64,000 bases of DNA from Hydnum rufescens UP504 (lineage: Eukaryota; Basidiomycota; Agaricomycetes; Cantharellales; Hydnaceae): the NCBI GenBank assembly GCA_014904985.1, contig MU129061.1, forward strand, positions 90,434-154,433, given 5' to 3'. Below are positions 34,215 through 43,793 of the stretch, in pieces; the stretch's first letter is position 1; each line of letters begins with the position of its first letter. Made by a program: the position numbers and the translations under genes. The notes beneath the pieces are model-generated. The model searched no databases. It saw only the letters and a program-made list of their open reading frames with translations, and was not told the origin of the DNA.

Positions 34215-36076
34215 CACCTTGGTCAGTCATCTAAGCCTACCTAGTTAGGTACCACTTCCGGGGCAGATAATGGTACCTAAGTAGGTCCCATCACTATTTT
34301 GGCCAAAATGGCCATTTTTATGATTTCACCTCCTGGCCCAGCATTGGCTGAAATGGCTGAAAATTGGCCGAAACTGGGACTTAGAGGATCAAGCCTTAGA
34401 CTTACATGACCTTGAGCTATGTGGGCTTATCAGGGTTAATCACCATTATTATTATTATATTCCCTCTGGTGTCCCATTTATAATTATTTATTTATTATCA
34501 TTATGATCATACATACCTGGGTGGGGGCAGTATTTGTTCAGCAGTCTCATCTTTTGTTCTTATTAACTTATGTACATGTATTTATTTTATTTAAAAATTC
34601 AATAAAAAAAGACCACACCCTAGCAGGTGTGGTACTGTCTGTTGCTTCCTCAGAAGTTCAGATGGGGGGTTGCCCGGTGTTCAGGCATGGGTTCAGGGGA
34701 CACACTGCTGGGGTGTTGGGTGGTATCTATTGCACGAGAATCTAGGAAAATATAATTAAATATAAGTTAAAAATTCAAAAAAAAACATACTTAGTAGCAC
34801 CACACACCCACCCTAAGGGGTGTGTGGTGCTTTCCATTGCTTGATTGGGGTTTGGCCAGCTCATTGGTGGCCATTGGGGGGGGGGGCGAGGATTGGCAAT
34901 TCACGGTTGGGCAGGTCATTTGGACAGGTCATGGGTTGTTGTTGGGGTGGGTCGTCATTTCAGGAGCTTCTAAAATAATCATACACATTAGTAAAAAAAT
35001 TCAAAGTGATGCAAAAGGAGCAGCTTGTGCTGCTCCTTTTGCATCACTGTAGATATAGAAAATAAAATAAAAATACCTTGTAGTACCACACACCTGCTTC
35101 AGCGGGTGTGTGGTACTCCTTTTGGCCCATGGTTGCGGGTTCTTGGATTTGGAGGTGGGGTTTTGTGCATCAAGGGGAGACCTAGAATAATCAATAATAC
35201 GTTAGTTTGAAAAAAAAAAAAAAAACAGAAGCAGCCCCAAAGAGCAGCTACTGCTGCTCTTTGGGCGCCATTGTACAAGAAACTCACTAGCTATTACCAC
35301 ACACCTGTGGCAGCGGGTGTGTGGTACCATATTTCATCTGTCATTGCATACATTGTGAGTGTTCGGGCACTGAGCTCTTGGATCAGGTTGCGGGTTGTGG
35401 GTGGCTGCGCACATCCCTTTTTTGTGCAGGGGGTTTTTGCACTGGGGGACAGATCAATCAGTAAATAACACATTAATTTAGAATTTAAAAAAAAAACAAA
35501 GGAAGCACCAAAAGAGCTGCTCTTGCTGCTCTTTTGGTGCTTTCCTACATCCTGTAATTAAAAACTTAGAAGGTATTACCACACACCTGCCGCAGTGGGT
35601 GTGTGGTATGTGATTTCATTGATCTCGTCAATCGTCATGTACAGGGGGCAGGCACTTGGGCTTGGGTGGCTCATCCATGTGTGGGTTTTCACATAGGGAA
35701 GGGACCTAGAACAATGAATAATAATACACTAGTAAAAAAAAAAGAAAACAGAGGTGCCAAAAGAGCAGCTTCTGCTGCTCTTTTGGCACCAATGGATTAC
35801 TAGTAGATGTACCTAATATTACCACACACCTGCTTTGGCAGGTGTGTGGTTTGTCTGGCACTTGTGTTGTTGCCATTCATGGGTCTCATTTGGTGGGCAG
35901 GTTGTTGTTCTCCTGTGTTTGTTTGTTGGCATTGTGGGTCCTGAGCTCAGATGACAACCTAGAAATAATACATCAGTAACAAAGAAAAAAAGAAAAAGAA
36001 AGGCCACACAAAAGGAGCAGCGTATGCTGCTCCTTTTGCATGGTTGTACTTACCATGGAATTACCACACACCTGCT
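34215..36076 (-). mobile_element. Foldback element E0, left end and left arm only
   Basis: E0 starts CACCTTGGTCAGTCA like E1 and is collinear with the E1 left arm (about 54206-56160) at high identity. On the minus strand it has intron-like cassettes with stem-loops of the GAGCAGC type near 35008-35045, 35233-35268, 35506-35541, 35754-35789 and 36008-36045. Stem-loops of the ACCACACACC type lie near 34798, 35088, 35297, 35579, 35820 and 36064. The array is cut at 36076 by a copia LTR inside the loop of the last stem-loop. The 8 bp left of E0 are GTTCTGCC; no second copy is seen, so the right half lies elsewhere or is lost. Confidence 0.82.
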
Positions 36077-36255
36077 TGTTGAAGTTGTGCCCTTGTATTA
36101 GTTGTTTTGTGCTATTGTTGTTTTTGCTTCCTGTTTATGGTTGTTGTGATGGAGGCAGATATGGCTTAACTCTTGCTACATCAAGACTTAAGCCAATCTA
36201 CCTCAGTTCCACTCTGGGTGTCTGTGTAGGCCTTTCCCATTCCTCCACTTGAACA
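36077..36255 (+). repeat. 5' LTR of copia-C
   Basis: A 179 bp LTR with TGTTGAAG...TTGAACA ends on the plus strand, without the 60 bp duplication. It is followed by the primer site GGTTATGGGCCCA at 36256-36268. It is inserted within a stem-loop of E0 with left flank CTGCT. Confidence 0.9.
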
Positions 36256-36888
36256 GGTTATGGGCCCATCGCCCCAGGCCTAGCTCCAATCGTCCTGAAA
36301 CTGTGCACACACCTTCTACACATCGTACCTGCTGTCCACACCAATTTTCAGCCGATTCCATCCAGTGGTTCTTGAGTTATTCATCCTTCTTTGGCCGCAT
36401 TTCCTCATTCCATCAATCGCTTATATCTCCCTCAATTCCTGGCCGTTCGTTGCTCTTTTTTGCACACAGCCTCGCCCATACGCCCCCTACATTCCATCGG
36501 ATTTTCAGGCGATTTGGTCCACTGGTTGTCTCGTCATCACTACTGTGGTCACCTGCTCCTCCTACCTCATTCCTGAAATTGCGAATATCTCACCATCCGC
36601 CCATCCGATTTGTCCCATATTTGACACACACTATCGTCGCTAGTGCCCCACCGTCGTACCACGTTACAGCCCGATCCGTCCACATCGTCCCACGAAATCC
36701 TCTAGGGTGTCCATCTCACTTAGTTGAGTTCACCTCTCAAGTTTTCGCTTTTTTGGACGTTCCTGGCATCGTTTCGCCTCGTTCTTTCGTCCCTGGGAGT
36801 GCCCACTGCCTCTATCGTCTCGTCAAATTTCGTCGTCATCGGATTACTCCTTCCCTCACAATTTGAATTTCTTTCCCCTCACTCCAAT

Positions 36889-38082
36889 ATGTCCTCTACT
36901 ACCACTTCCACCTCTTCTACCAATCTCCCTCTCCTCACCACTGCCAATTATTCCCTCTGGGCCCCTGCTATTGAGGATTACCTCAGGGCCAAGGGCATGT
37001 GGTACTGGATACACACCACTGTGCCTGATCCAGTCACAGATCTGAAGAATTGGCGCAAGTGTATGGAGGCTAGAGACCAGGCTGTGGGAGAAATTTGTCG
37101 TCACCTCTCTCCTGAGCTCAGGAGTGTGTCTCTCTCATCCACAGACCCTCAGGTGATTCTCACCACTATCAAGGACACCTATGGTGCCTCCACCTTTGCC
37201 ACTCGGTACAATGCATTACAGTCCCTCCTGGCTATGAAGCAGGAGTCCTCTGAGGCAGTGGCTGCCTTCATCTCACGTGATGTGCACTTTGTGGAGACTG
37301 AGATGCCTGGGGCAAAACACTTTCCACATTATCCAAAGTATGAGCCTCTGGCTGGAGTACAGCCAGGCTCAGTGGGAGAACCTGCTGGCACTCATCTTTC
37401 TCCTACATCATCTTCCCCCTCAGTGCCATCTATTGAGCCTGTCAGCACTCCATCTGATGACTCTGACTCTGAATCTGGCTCTAGTGCTGATCCTGAGGAC
37501 CCTCCTGATTTATCTTCATTTGCTCCTTCACCTTCTCCTGCTCCTCCTGTCTCCTATTCTCCTGCTCCTGACCCTGTACCTTCTTCATCTTCCCCTTCTC
37601 CTGCTCCTGGACCTGGACCTGATTCTGAAGCTACTGACTCTCCTGAACCTCCCTCTGGCTCCTCTGAGACTGGTCCTCCTGGTGCTTCTAAGCCTTATGT
37701 TACTCGTTCTGGGCGCTCTAGTCATCCCATGCGTGAATGGTGGGTGGTCCCTCACCCCTATCAGCATGCCAAAGAAAAGAGGAACACTAGGCAAAGTGCA
37801 AGGACTCCAGAATCAACTCTTGAAGCTGACATTGCTGCTCTGGAGTCTGCTAATGCTGGTAGAGCTCTCTCTCACTCAGAACTGATTGAGTATGCCTTCC
37901 TCACTTCTACCTCTGAGCCAAGGTCATACCATGAAGCCATGACTAGAGATGATGCTCAGCTATGGCATGTGGCCACTGAACAAGAGTACAATGCACTCCA
38001 GGAACATGGGGCCTGGGAACTATGTGAGCTGCCTCCAGGGGCAAGTCTATTGGTTCTAGATGGGTCTACAAGGTCAAGCTGA
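36889..38082 (+). CDS. Fused gag-linker reading frame of copia-C
   Basis: The ATG at 36889 (MSSTTTSTS) opens a 397-codon frame. The N-terminal half is the copia gag (SLWAPAIEDYLRAKGMWYW..., to EAVAAFISR). It is joined in frame to the Ser/Pro/Asp-rich linker that in copia-A separates integrase from reverse transcriptase (DVHFVETEMPGAKHFPHYP...), then runs into the first residues of the reverse transcriptase and ends at a frameshift after CELPPG. Zinc knuckle, protease and integrase are absent. Such gag-only derivatives can be mobilised in trans; whether this one is expressed is not known. The uninterrupted frame suggests it is fairly young. Confidence 0.75.
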   Translation: MSSTTTSTSSTNLPLLTTANYSLWAPAIEDYLRAKGMWYWIHTTVPDPVTDLKNWRKCMEARDQAVGEICRHLSPELRSVSLSSTDPQVILTTIKDTYGASTFATRYNALQSLLAMKQESSEAVAAFISRDVHFVETEMPGAKHFPHYPKYEPLAGVQPGSVGEPAGTHLSPTSSSPSVPSIEPVSTPSDDSDSESGSSADPEDPPDLSSFAPSPSPAPPVSYSPAPDPVPSSSSPSPAPGPGPDSEATDSPEPPSGSSETGPPGASKPYVTRSGRSSHPMREWWVVPHPYQHAKEKRNTRQSARTPESTLEADIAALESANAGRALSHSELIEYAFLTSTSEPRSYHEAMTRDDAQLWHVATEQEYNALQEHGAWELCELPPGASLLVLDGSTRSS

Positions 38083-38209
38083 ACTCTGATGCTCAGTGTT
38101 AGCTTATAAGGCTCGGTGGTGGCTTAAAGGCTTCTCCAGAGCCCCACCTTGATTACACTGAGACCTTTGCCCCTGTTGCCAAAGTTTTGCTTCCTTACAA
38201 TCTCTCTCT

Positions 38210-38234
38210 NNNNNNNNNNNNNNNNNNNNNNNNN
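38210..38234. other. Assembly gap (25 N)
   Basis: A run of 25 unknown bases inside repeated sequence. The left side is plus-oriented copia-C and the right side is the minus-oriented leader of a copia 5' end, so the join is between two contigs ending in repeats and its order should not be trusted. Confidence 0.95.
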
Positions 38235-38381
38235 GAAAAGCGGCCAAAGAAGATGAATAACTCAAGAACCACTTGATGGAATCGGCTGAAAATTGGTGTG
38301 GACAGCAAGGACAATGTGTAGAAGGCATGTGCACAGTTTCAGGACAATTGGAGCTAGGCCTGGGGCGATGGGCCCATAACC
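38235..38381 (-). mobile_element. Leader and primer site of a minus-oriented copia 5' end
   Basis: Starts at the gap with the copia leader (GAAAAGCGGCCAAAGAAG) and ends at the primer site (minus-strand GGTTATGGGCCCA, 38369-38381) next to the LTR. It is nearly identical to the leader of copia-A. Confidence 0.85.
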
Positions 38382-38559
38382 TGTTCAAGTGGAGGAATGG
38401 GAAAGCCTACACAGACACCCAGAGTGGAACTGAGGTAGATTGGCTTAAGTCTTGATGTAGCAAGAGTTAAGCCATATCTGCCTCCATCACAACAACCATA
38501 AACAGGAAGCAAAAACAACAATAGCACAAAACAACTAATACAAGGGCACAACTTCAACA
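38382..38559 (-). repeat. copia-type 5' LTR, minus orientation
   Basis: A 178 bp LTR with canonical ends and no internal duplication. The 5 bp to its right are GATAT (38560-38564), identical to the 5 bp left of the LTR at 26873. Confidence 0.9.
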
Positions 38560-38564
38560 GATAT

Positions 38565-39159
38565 TGAGCCATACTCCCGGATTCTATTTTTATCTCTTTT
38601 TCCTCTCTGAGACTCATCTACTTCATGGCTGATGAACCTATGGCTGAGCTTGTGATTAAGACCTACATAGAGACCCCCATTATTCTAGGATCCTACAAGC
38701 TGCAACACAGTCATGAAATCAGCCATCTGAATTTGATGTATACACATATTCCAAAAGCCACATGTGAAACCATCATGAAAATGCTATGAGAAGGGATACA
38801 TGTGAGTATCATAGTAGGCATCCTAAAATCCAGTAACCAGGAAGGATATCTACTGAGTAAATCCCTCTATGATAGGTTGAGAAAGTTCAATCAGGTATAT
38901 ACCATAATGGCCATGATGAAGAAGTATTGCTTCATGAAAATCTCATTATCAGTCATGGTGTGTGATGGATCCAGGTATCAGTTTTAATTTCTAATGGGGA
39001 CCTCTGGACTGACAGCAGTTGAAATATAGATGTCCATTGAGGCTGAGAGTGTATGGTTATGCCCAGATGATGTGCATTCAGTCCTTGCATGGTTTGAGCA
39101 CTTGAAGGAAAATAAGGAACTCCTTGGCTTTAAAGCAAGTAACCAAGAGCCCCCTCTGG
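38565..39159 (+). pseudogene. Unidentified decayed coding fragment, possibly Mutator-like transposase
   Basis: Plus-strand frames read MADEPMAELVIKTYIE (from 38624), then YDRLRKFNQVYTIMAMMKKY, then PDDVHSVLAWFEHLKENKEL and LLGFKASNQEPPLAP, with stops between them. The last block resembles the N-terminal part of Mutator-like transposases in which W..HLK precedes a PPP segment; this is a weak, remembered similarity. The frame is cut by E3 at 39160. Confidence 0.35.
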
Positions 39160-40952
39160 CACCCTGGTCAGCCACTTTTCCATATCATATTAGATATGAT
39201 GAGCATTGCATTTATCATATCTAACTAGATGTTTACACCAGGGGGCCCCTGCAATACAATCAAGGGGCCCAAGCAGCCCAGGGGCCCCTGGGGCCCCTAG
39301 CCATGGACTATTTAGTTATTATTATTATTATTATATACAATGATAGGCTCACCCAGTGGGGCTCACCTAATGAGGCATACTCAGTGTTGCCTGATATGGG
39401 AAGGACAACTGTATTGTGATTACCTAATGAGGTGGACTGTACAATACATGAGTTATAAGTAACTGGTCTAGCATGTATTGTGGTGGAACTGACTTTACCT
39501 CAGTGTTGCCTGATATGGGAAGGACACAAACCAGTCAGCCATAATTGTATATCTAGTTAGGCCCTTTTGCCTTGCTTTTATTCAATCTAAGAGCAGGTTT
39601 TTAGGTGGGGGCCCCTGGGGCCCACTGGGTGATTTCATGGCATGAGACAAGGGGCCCCATGGGGCCCCTTGCTCTGAACTTGCCTTCAGGTATCAGCCCA
39701 TGTATGAGACCAAGAGGTTCAAGGCCTTGTTCAAGACCAGTCAGAATAGGTACTTTCAATCAGGGTATTGGGATAGGTCCTGGCAAGCCCAGGAATGCCC
39801 CTGAATGGGTGAGCAGGCTATACAGACTTATTGGCAATTGGGATTATTTATTTATTACTATTTGTTCTCATTATCAGATTAATCCCCCTGCCTCCCCCAG
39901 ATCATAACACATAATTATTCATTTGTTATTATTATACTATTATACATGTATCATAGAGCTTATCCCCCCTCCCTCCCAGGGTTGCATGTTTATATTTGGC
40001 AGGGTTGCGGGTTTTTGTTTGGCAGGGTCACAGGACTAGTTGGGGGTAGGTGCGAGCAGTGAGGTCAGAAGAATACCTAGAATAGTACATTAGTGGAAAA
40101 AGAAAAGCCATGCAAAAGGAGCAGCCTGTGCTGCTCCTTTTGCACAATCTTACATATAGCCTGAGTACTTACTGTAAAAAATCACCACACCTGCCAAAGC
40201 AGGTGTGGCTCATGTGGGTTCTCAGCATTGCATCATTTCATGTCTTCATTGGGTGGTGGTTTTTGTTATCCAGGTGGGTCTCATTCAGTGCAGGGTTTTG
40301 GGTGGGTCATTGTTTGTGGGTTTGGTGGTCTCCATTTGGCTGTTCGTTCTCATTTGGCAGCCCTTCATTTTGTTGGTGGAGGTTCAGGCAATAACCTAAA
40401 AAAATCAAGTGTTAGTTAGACATTAAAACCAGCACAAAAAGAGCAGCCTTCACTGCTCTTTTTGCACCACTGTACGTATAGACATTAAAAACAAATTCAT
40501 CTTAAATTACCACACACCTGCCACAGCAGGTGTGTGGTTAGGGTGGTCTCTCATTAGGTGGGTGCCTGTTCAGTGCATTATCATTTGGTGGGGCTCATTG
40601 GGTGGGTGTTTGTTTGGTGGGCATTCATTTGGCAGTTGTCTATTCAGTAGATTGTCATTTGGGAGGGGGCTCATGTGTTCATTCGGCAGGTTCTGGTTCA
40701 GGTGATATCCTAGAAAAATCAATAATATGTTAGTTAAAATCATAACCAGTGCAAAAAGAGCAGCATTTGCTGCTCTTTTTGTGCAGTTGCATACACTACT
40801 TACCTTATATATATTACCCCATGCACCCTGCAATGTGTGTGGGGGTTTTTTGTATGGTGGGCCTCTGTTTGGCAGTCTGGGTTTGGCAGGTTTTGGTTGG
40901 GTGGCCATTCACATGTTGGGGTTTGGTCTGGCAGGTGGTGTTTGTATGGTGG
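39160..40952 (-). mobile_element. Foldback element E3, left end and part of left arm
   Basis: Starts CACCCTGGTCAGCCA, the same end type as E2. The subterminal part (39237-39302) holds repeated GGGGCCCC motifs as in E2. Three minus-strand cassettes follow, with GAGCAGC-type stem-loops near 40110-40143, 40432-40467 and 40748-40784, ACCACACACC-type stem-loops near 40190, 40508 and 40820, and acceptor-like CTA and branch-like GTTAGT signals between. It is truncated at 40952 by a gypsy LTR. Confidence 0.78.
39380..39526. repeat. Direct repeat of 28 nt inside E3
   Basis: CTCAGTGTTGCCTGATATGG and the following 8 nt occur at 39380-39407 and again at 39499-39526, 119 bp apart. This block (about 39340-39560) is missing at the corresponding place of E2, so it is probably a separate small insertion in E3. 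Confidence 0.7.
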
Positions 40953-41798
40953 TGTCAGGGCAACACTGCTGTTGAAGCCACAAACAGAAAGAGGAAAGAG
41001 ATTAATTAACCACATGCTATCACAGTGGGAATCCTGAGTATACACCACAACAAGTGACACACAAGTCTCGCACCTATCGCAGTGGGAATCCTGAGAGATC
41101 GAAACTGGTGATCCCCCAACTGTGAAGGGCTATAAATACTATTTCCTGCACACAGCCTCCAGCCTTCCAGAGTCTTCCGCCATCTTCCATAACCTTCCAG
41201 ATCCTCCTAGAATGCTGGCTCCACATCCCATCAATCAGCCTCCACAGCCACCATCACTAAGCCTCACTAAGCTGACACAGCCATGTTACAAATCCTGTGC
41301 GCACCTCCACATGGCTATGCCCCAACTTCCATATGTATCCCCCTTAGTGTATGTACTTCCAAGGCAGTGTATGCCTGGGTACTCCAAAGGTGTCCAAAGT
41401 GTCAAATGACCGTAATGATGTGGATGGAGTATGGATTCGGACAGGTGATGTGGATTCAGGGACTGGGGGTAGAGGAGGAGGAGGGGGAGTCTGGATTGGC
41501 AACTCCATGGACTCACATGGGGAACGAGGGAATGACAGGTGCTGACAAGGGTGCCAATGCTGCCACTGGTTGACTACCCAGCCCATAGCCCACTGGCCTG
41601 AGGCCCAATAGAATGAGGGCAATAATAATAAGAGAAATGCCAATAATGGCAAGGATGACAATAATCCCCGTAGTGAATGGAGGGAGAGAGGAGACAAGAG
41701 CATTTGAGGAAGTAGGCACCATATGATAGAGTCGATGAAGAATGATACTCTGATGGGTAAGTCCTTAGGCGGAAGCAAATGTCAATTTGATCCTGACA
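40953..41798 (-). repeat. 3' LTR of a Ty3/gypsy element
   Basis: An 846 bp LTR bounded by TGTCAGG and CCTGACA, perfect inverted ends. On the minus strand it is preceded by the purine tract AAAAGGGGGGTAA (41799 side), which fixes the orientation. It contains GCTATAAATA on the plus strand near 41130. It is about 90 percent or more identical to the solo LTR at 47136-47982. Confidence 0.9.
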
Positions 41799-43396
41799 TT
41801 ACCCCCCTTTTAGGACTCGGCATCACGATGAGTTTTCCTTGAGTCCAGTCAAATAAAGTATGCTGGGGGACCTCAGTAAAATTTTCGAAGCAGGTGAAAG
41901 GTAGGGTATCCCAGATAGCAGTGGCAATACGATGTGGGGAGTTTGGATGGAGGTGATGGAAGTCATCCAGGAGCTGTTTAGAGTTGCCGAGGTTTGATTC
42001 TGGTTCCCAACTGTTTTCCTCTGGGCCATAGCCTTTCCATTTAATGAGGTATTGCAGTTTTGTACAATAGAGATGACTCTCCAAAATTGTCTCAACCTCA
42101 TATTCAGTGTCACCCTTTGCTGTAATGATCAGTTTGGGTACTGGGGGCTGATGTCGCTCAGGAATATGATCAGGTACGAATGGGTGGAGTTTGCTGACAT
42201 GGAACACTGGGTGGACTCGTTGGAAGTTCCAGGTGAGTTTTAGCCAATTGGCCGATGGCGAGATAACTTTGTCAATCAGGAAGGGACCAAACCACTTGTC
42301 ATCAAACTTCTTGGTAGGGCGCGTTGTTGTGATGTTGTCTGCATCAAGCCAAACTTTATCCCCTTTTGCATAACTGGGTGCAGTTTGGCAATGAGCATCA
42401 TAGAAGCATGCCATGTCATGTGCTGCTTGGCGAAGAGCAGACTTGGCCTCTTCTGTGGCTTGCTTCATACGTTTCACAAACTCGTCAACAGCTTCCAGGT
42501 GGGTTTCCTGAGTAGGCTCTGTGCCCAGACATGGGTGTTGGCCTATCAAGTTCAAAAGGAGAGTGTTGGGTGGCAGAGTGAATGCAATTATTATAGGTGA
42601 ACTCTGCTAATGCCATCCAGTCATACCAATCATCCTGCCTCTCATTGACAAAGAGGCATAGATATTGTTTGATTTCCTGATTGACTTGCTCAGTCTGACC
42701 ATCAGTTTGAGGATGGTATGCCATAGACAGGGAAGTGTGAATGCCAAGGAGATGATTGAGTTCCTTCATAAAGGAGGATGCAAACTGGGGTCCCTGATCA
42801 CTGATAATTTCTTCAGGTAAGCCATGATGCTTCCAAACATGGTCACAATAGAGTCGAGCAAGTCCTACAGAGTCAACCTCATCTGTAGTTGGGATTGCAT
42901 GCATTCATTTTGATAGGCAGTCAACCACTACCCAAATTGCATTATATCCCCGACTGAGTGGGAGGCCTGTGATGAAGTCTGTGGTGATGATTTGCCATCG
43001 ATGATCTGGAACCCGATTTGGTTGGAGTTTCCCTAGTGGCATGGTGGGGAATGTTTTAGTGTGATTGCATCTGTCACACCCCCGTACATAGTCGGCAATA
43101 TATCATGTGATTCCTGGCCACCAGTAATTGTGAGTGACTAGCTCAACTGTCTTCCATTGACCAGGGTGCCCAGCCACAGGAGTGTCATGATGAGCCTTGA
43201 CAATGTCATGATGCAACTTGGGATTGTGTGGGACATAAACTTTTCCTCGGAGGAGGATAAGCCCATCAGATACAACCCAACCATCCTCCTCAGATCCATC
43301 CAGATCCTTTATTGCCTTGGCCACTGACTCATCTAAGTCCTTTGAGTCACGGATCCTCTGCTGGAAATCAGCCCCAAGACCACCTCGGTCAACCAC
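41782..43396 (-). pseudogene. Ty3/gypsy chromovirus pol, C-terminal part (integrase and chromodomain)
   Basis: The minus strand first shows the integrase zinc finger (AHHDTPVAGHPG, YWWPGI, CDRCNHT). The catalytic core follows, with TTDFITGLP, SDQGPQFASSF and YHPQTDGQTEQVNQ, which gives the D,D,E triad. After a frameshift near 42500 comes GDKVWLDADNI and a C-terminal chromodomain (YEVETILE, YLIKWKGYGPEENSWEPESNL). The protein stop lies inside the LTR, so the purine tract is translated. In-frame TGA codons occur near 43105 and 42904. Reverse transcriptase and gag are absent; the element is truncated at about 43400. Chromodomain integrases direct insertion to modified chromatin. Confidence 0.9.
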
Positions 43397-43793
43397 TTAG
43401 AGGGGCCTTAATAGGTATGTCAAACTGTGTCAAATCAAAAGCCTAGCAGGCATCAGAATCCTTTGATATCAAATAATTTCAGGAGGGTGACCTTAGGTCA
43501 ATCCATAAGTCTGCCCTTGGGGATTTTGATATCAAACTCACAACCTCCAAGGTTTCTCATGGTATGGCGGCAGATATCAAGTCAATTAATGTGTTATATA
43601 CATAGAGCAATTAACAAGAAGTTGAGTTCTTCAGAGATTAAGAAATTAAATCCAAGAAATAGGTGTAGTATATCAAATGAAGGGAAAACTTTTGTCTTAA
43701 AAAAGGCCAAGGGAAGGCAGAGGCACTCAAAGTGCATGAAGCACACAAAAGCATGCAAAGCACACATCCAAGATGGAGGTCGGGTGGAAGAAT
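43397..43793. other. Short non-coding segment
   Basis: Lies between the truncated gypsy and the 3' end of the next gene. It contains repeated GATATCAAA/TGATATCAAA words (for example near 43468, 43528 and 43574) but no gene. Confidence 0.5.

Larger units (their letters stand above)
36077..38209 (+). mobile_element. Internally deleted copia derivative (copia-C), 3' part missing
   Basis: LTR, primer site, leader and a gag start identical in layout to copia-A, then a jump to the region before the reverse transcriptase. It ends at the assembly gap without a 3' LTR. The junction corresponds to positions 31127 and 29334 of copia-A, where both sides read TTCATCTC on the coding strand, so 1793 bp are missing between 8 nt repeats. 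Confidence 0.85.
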
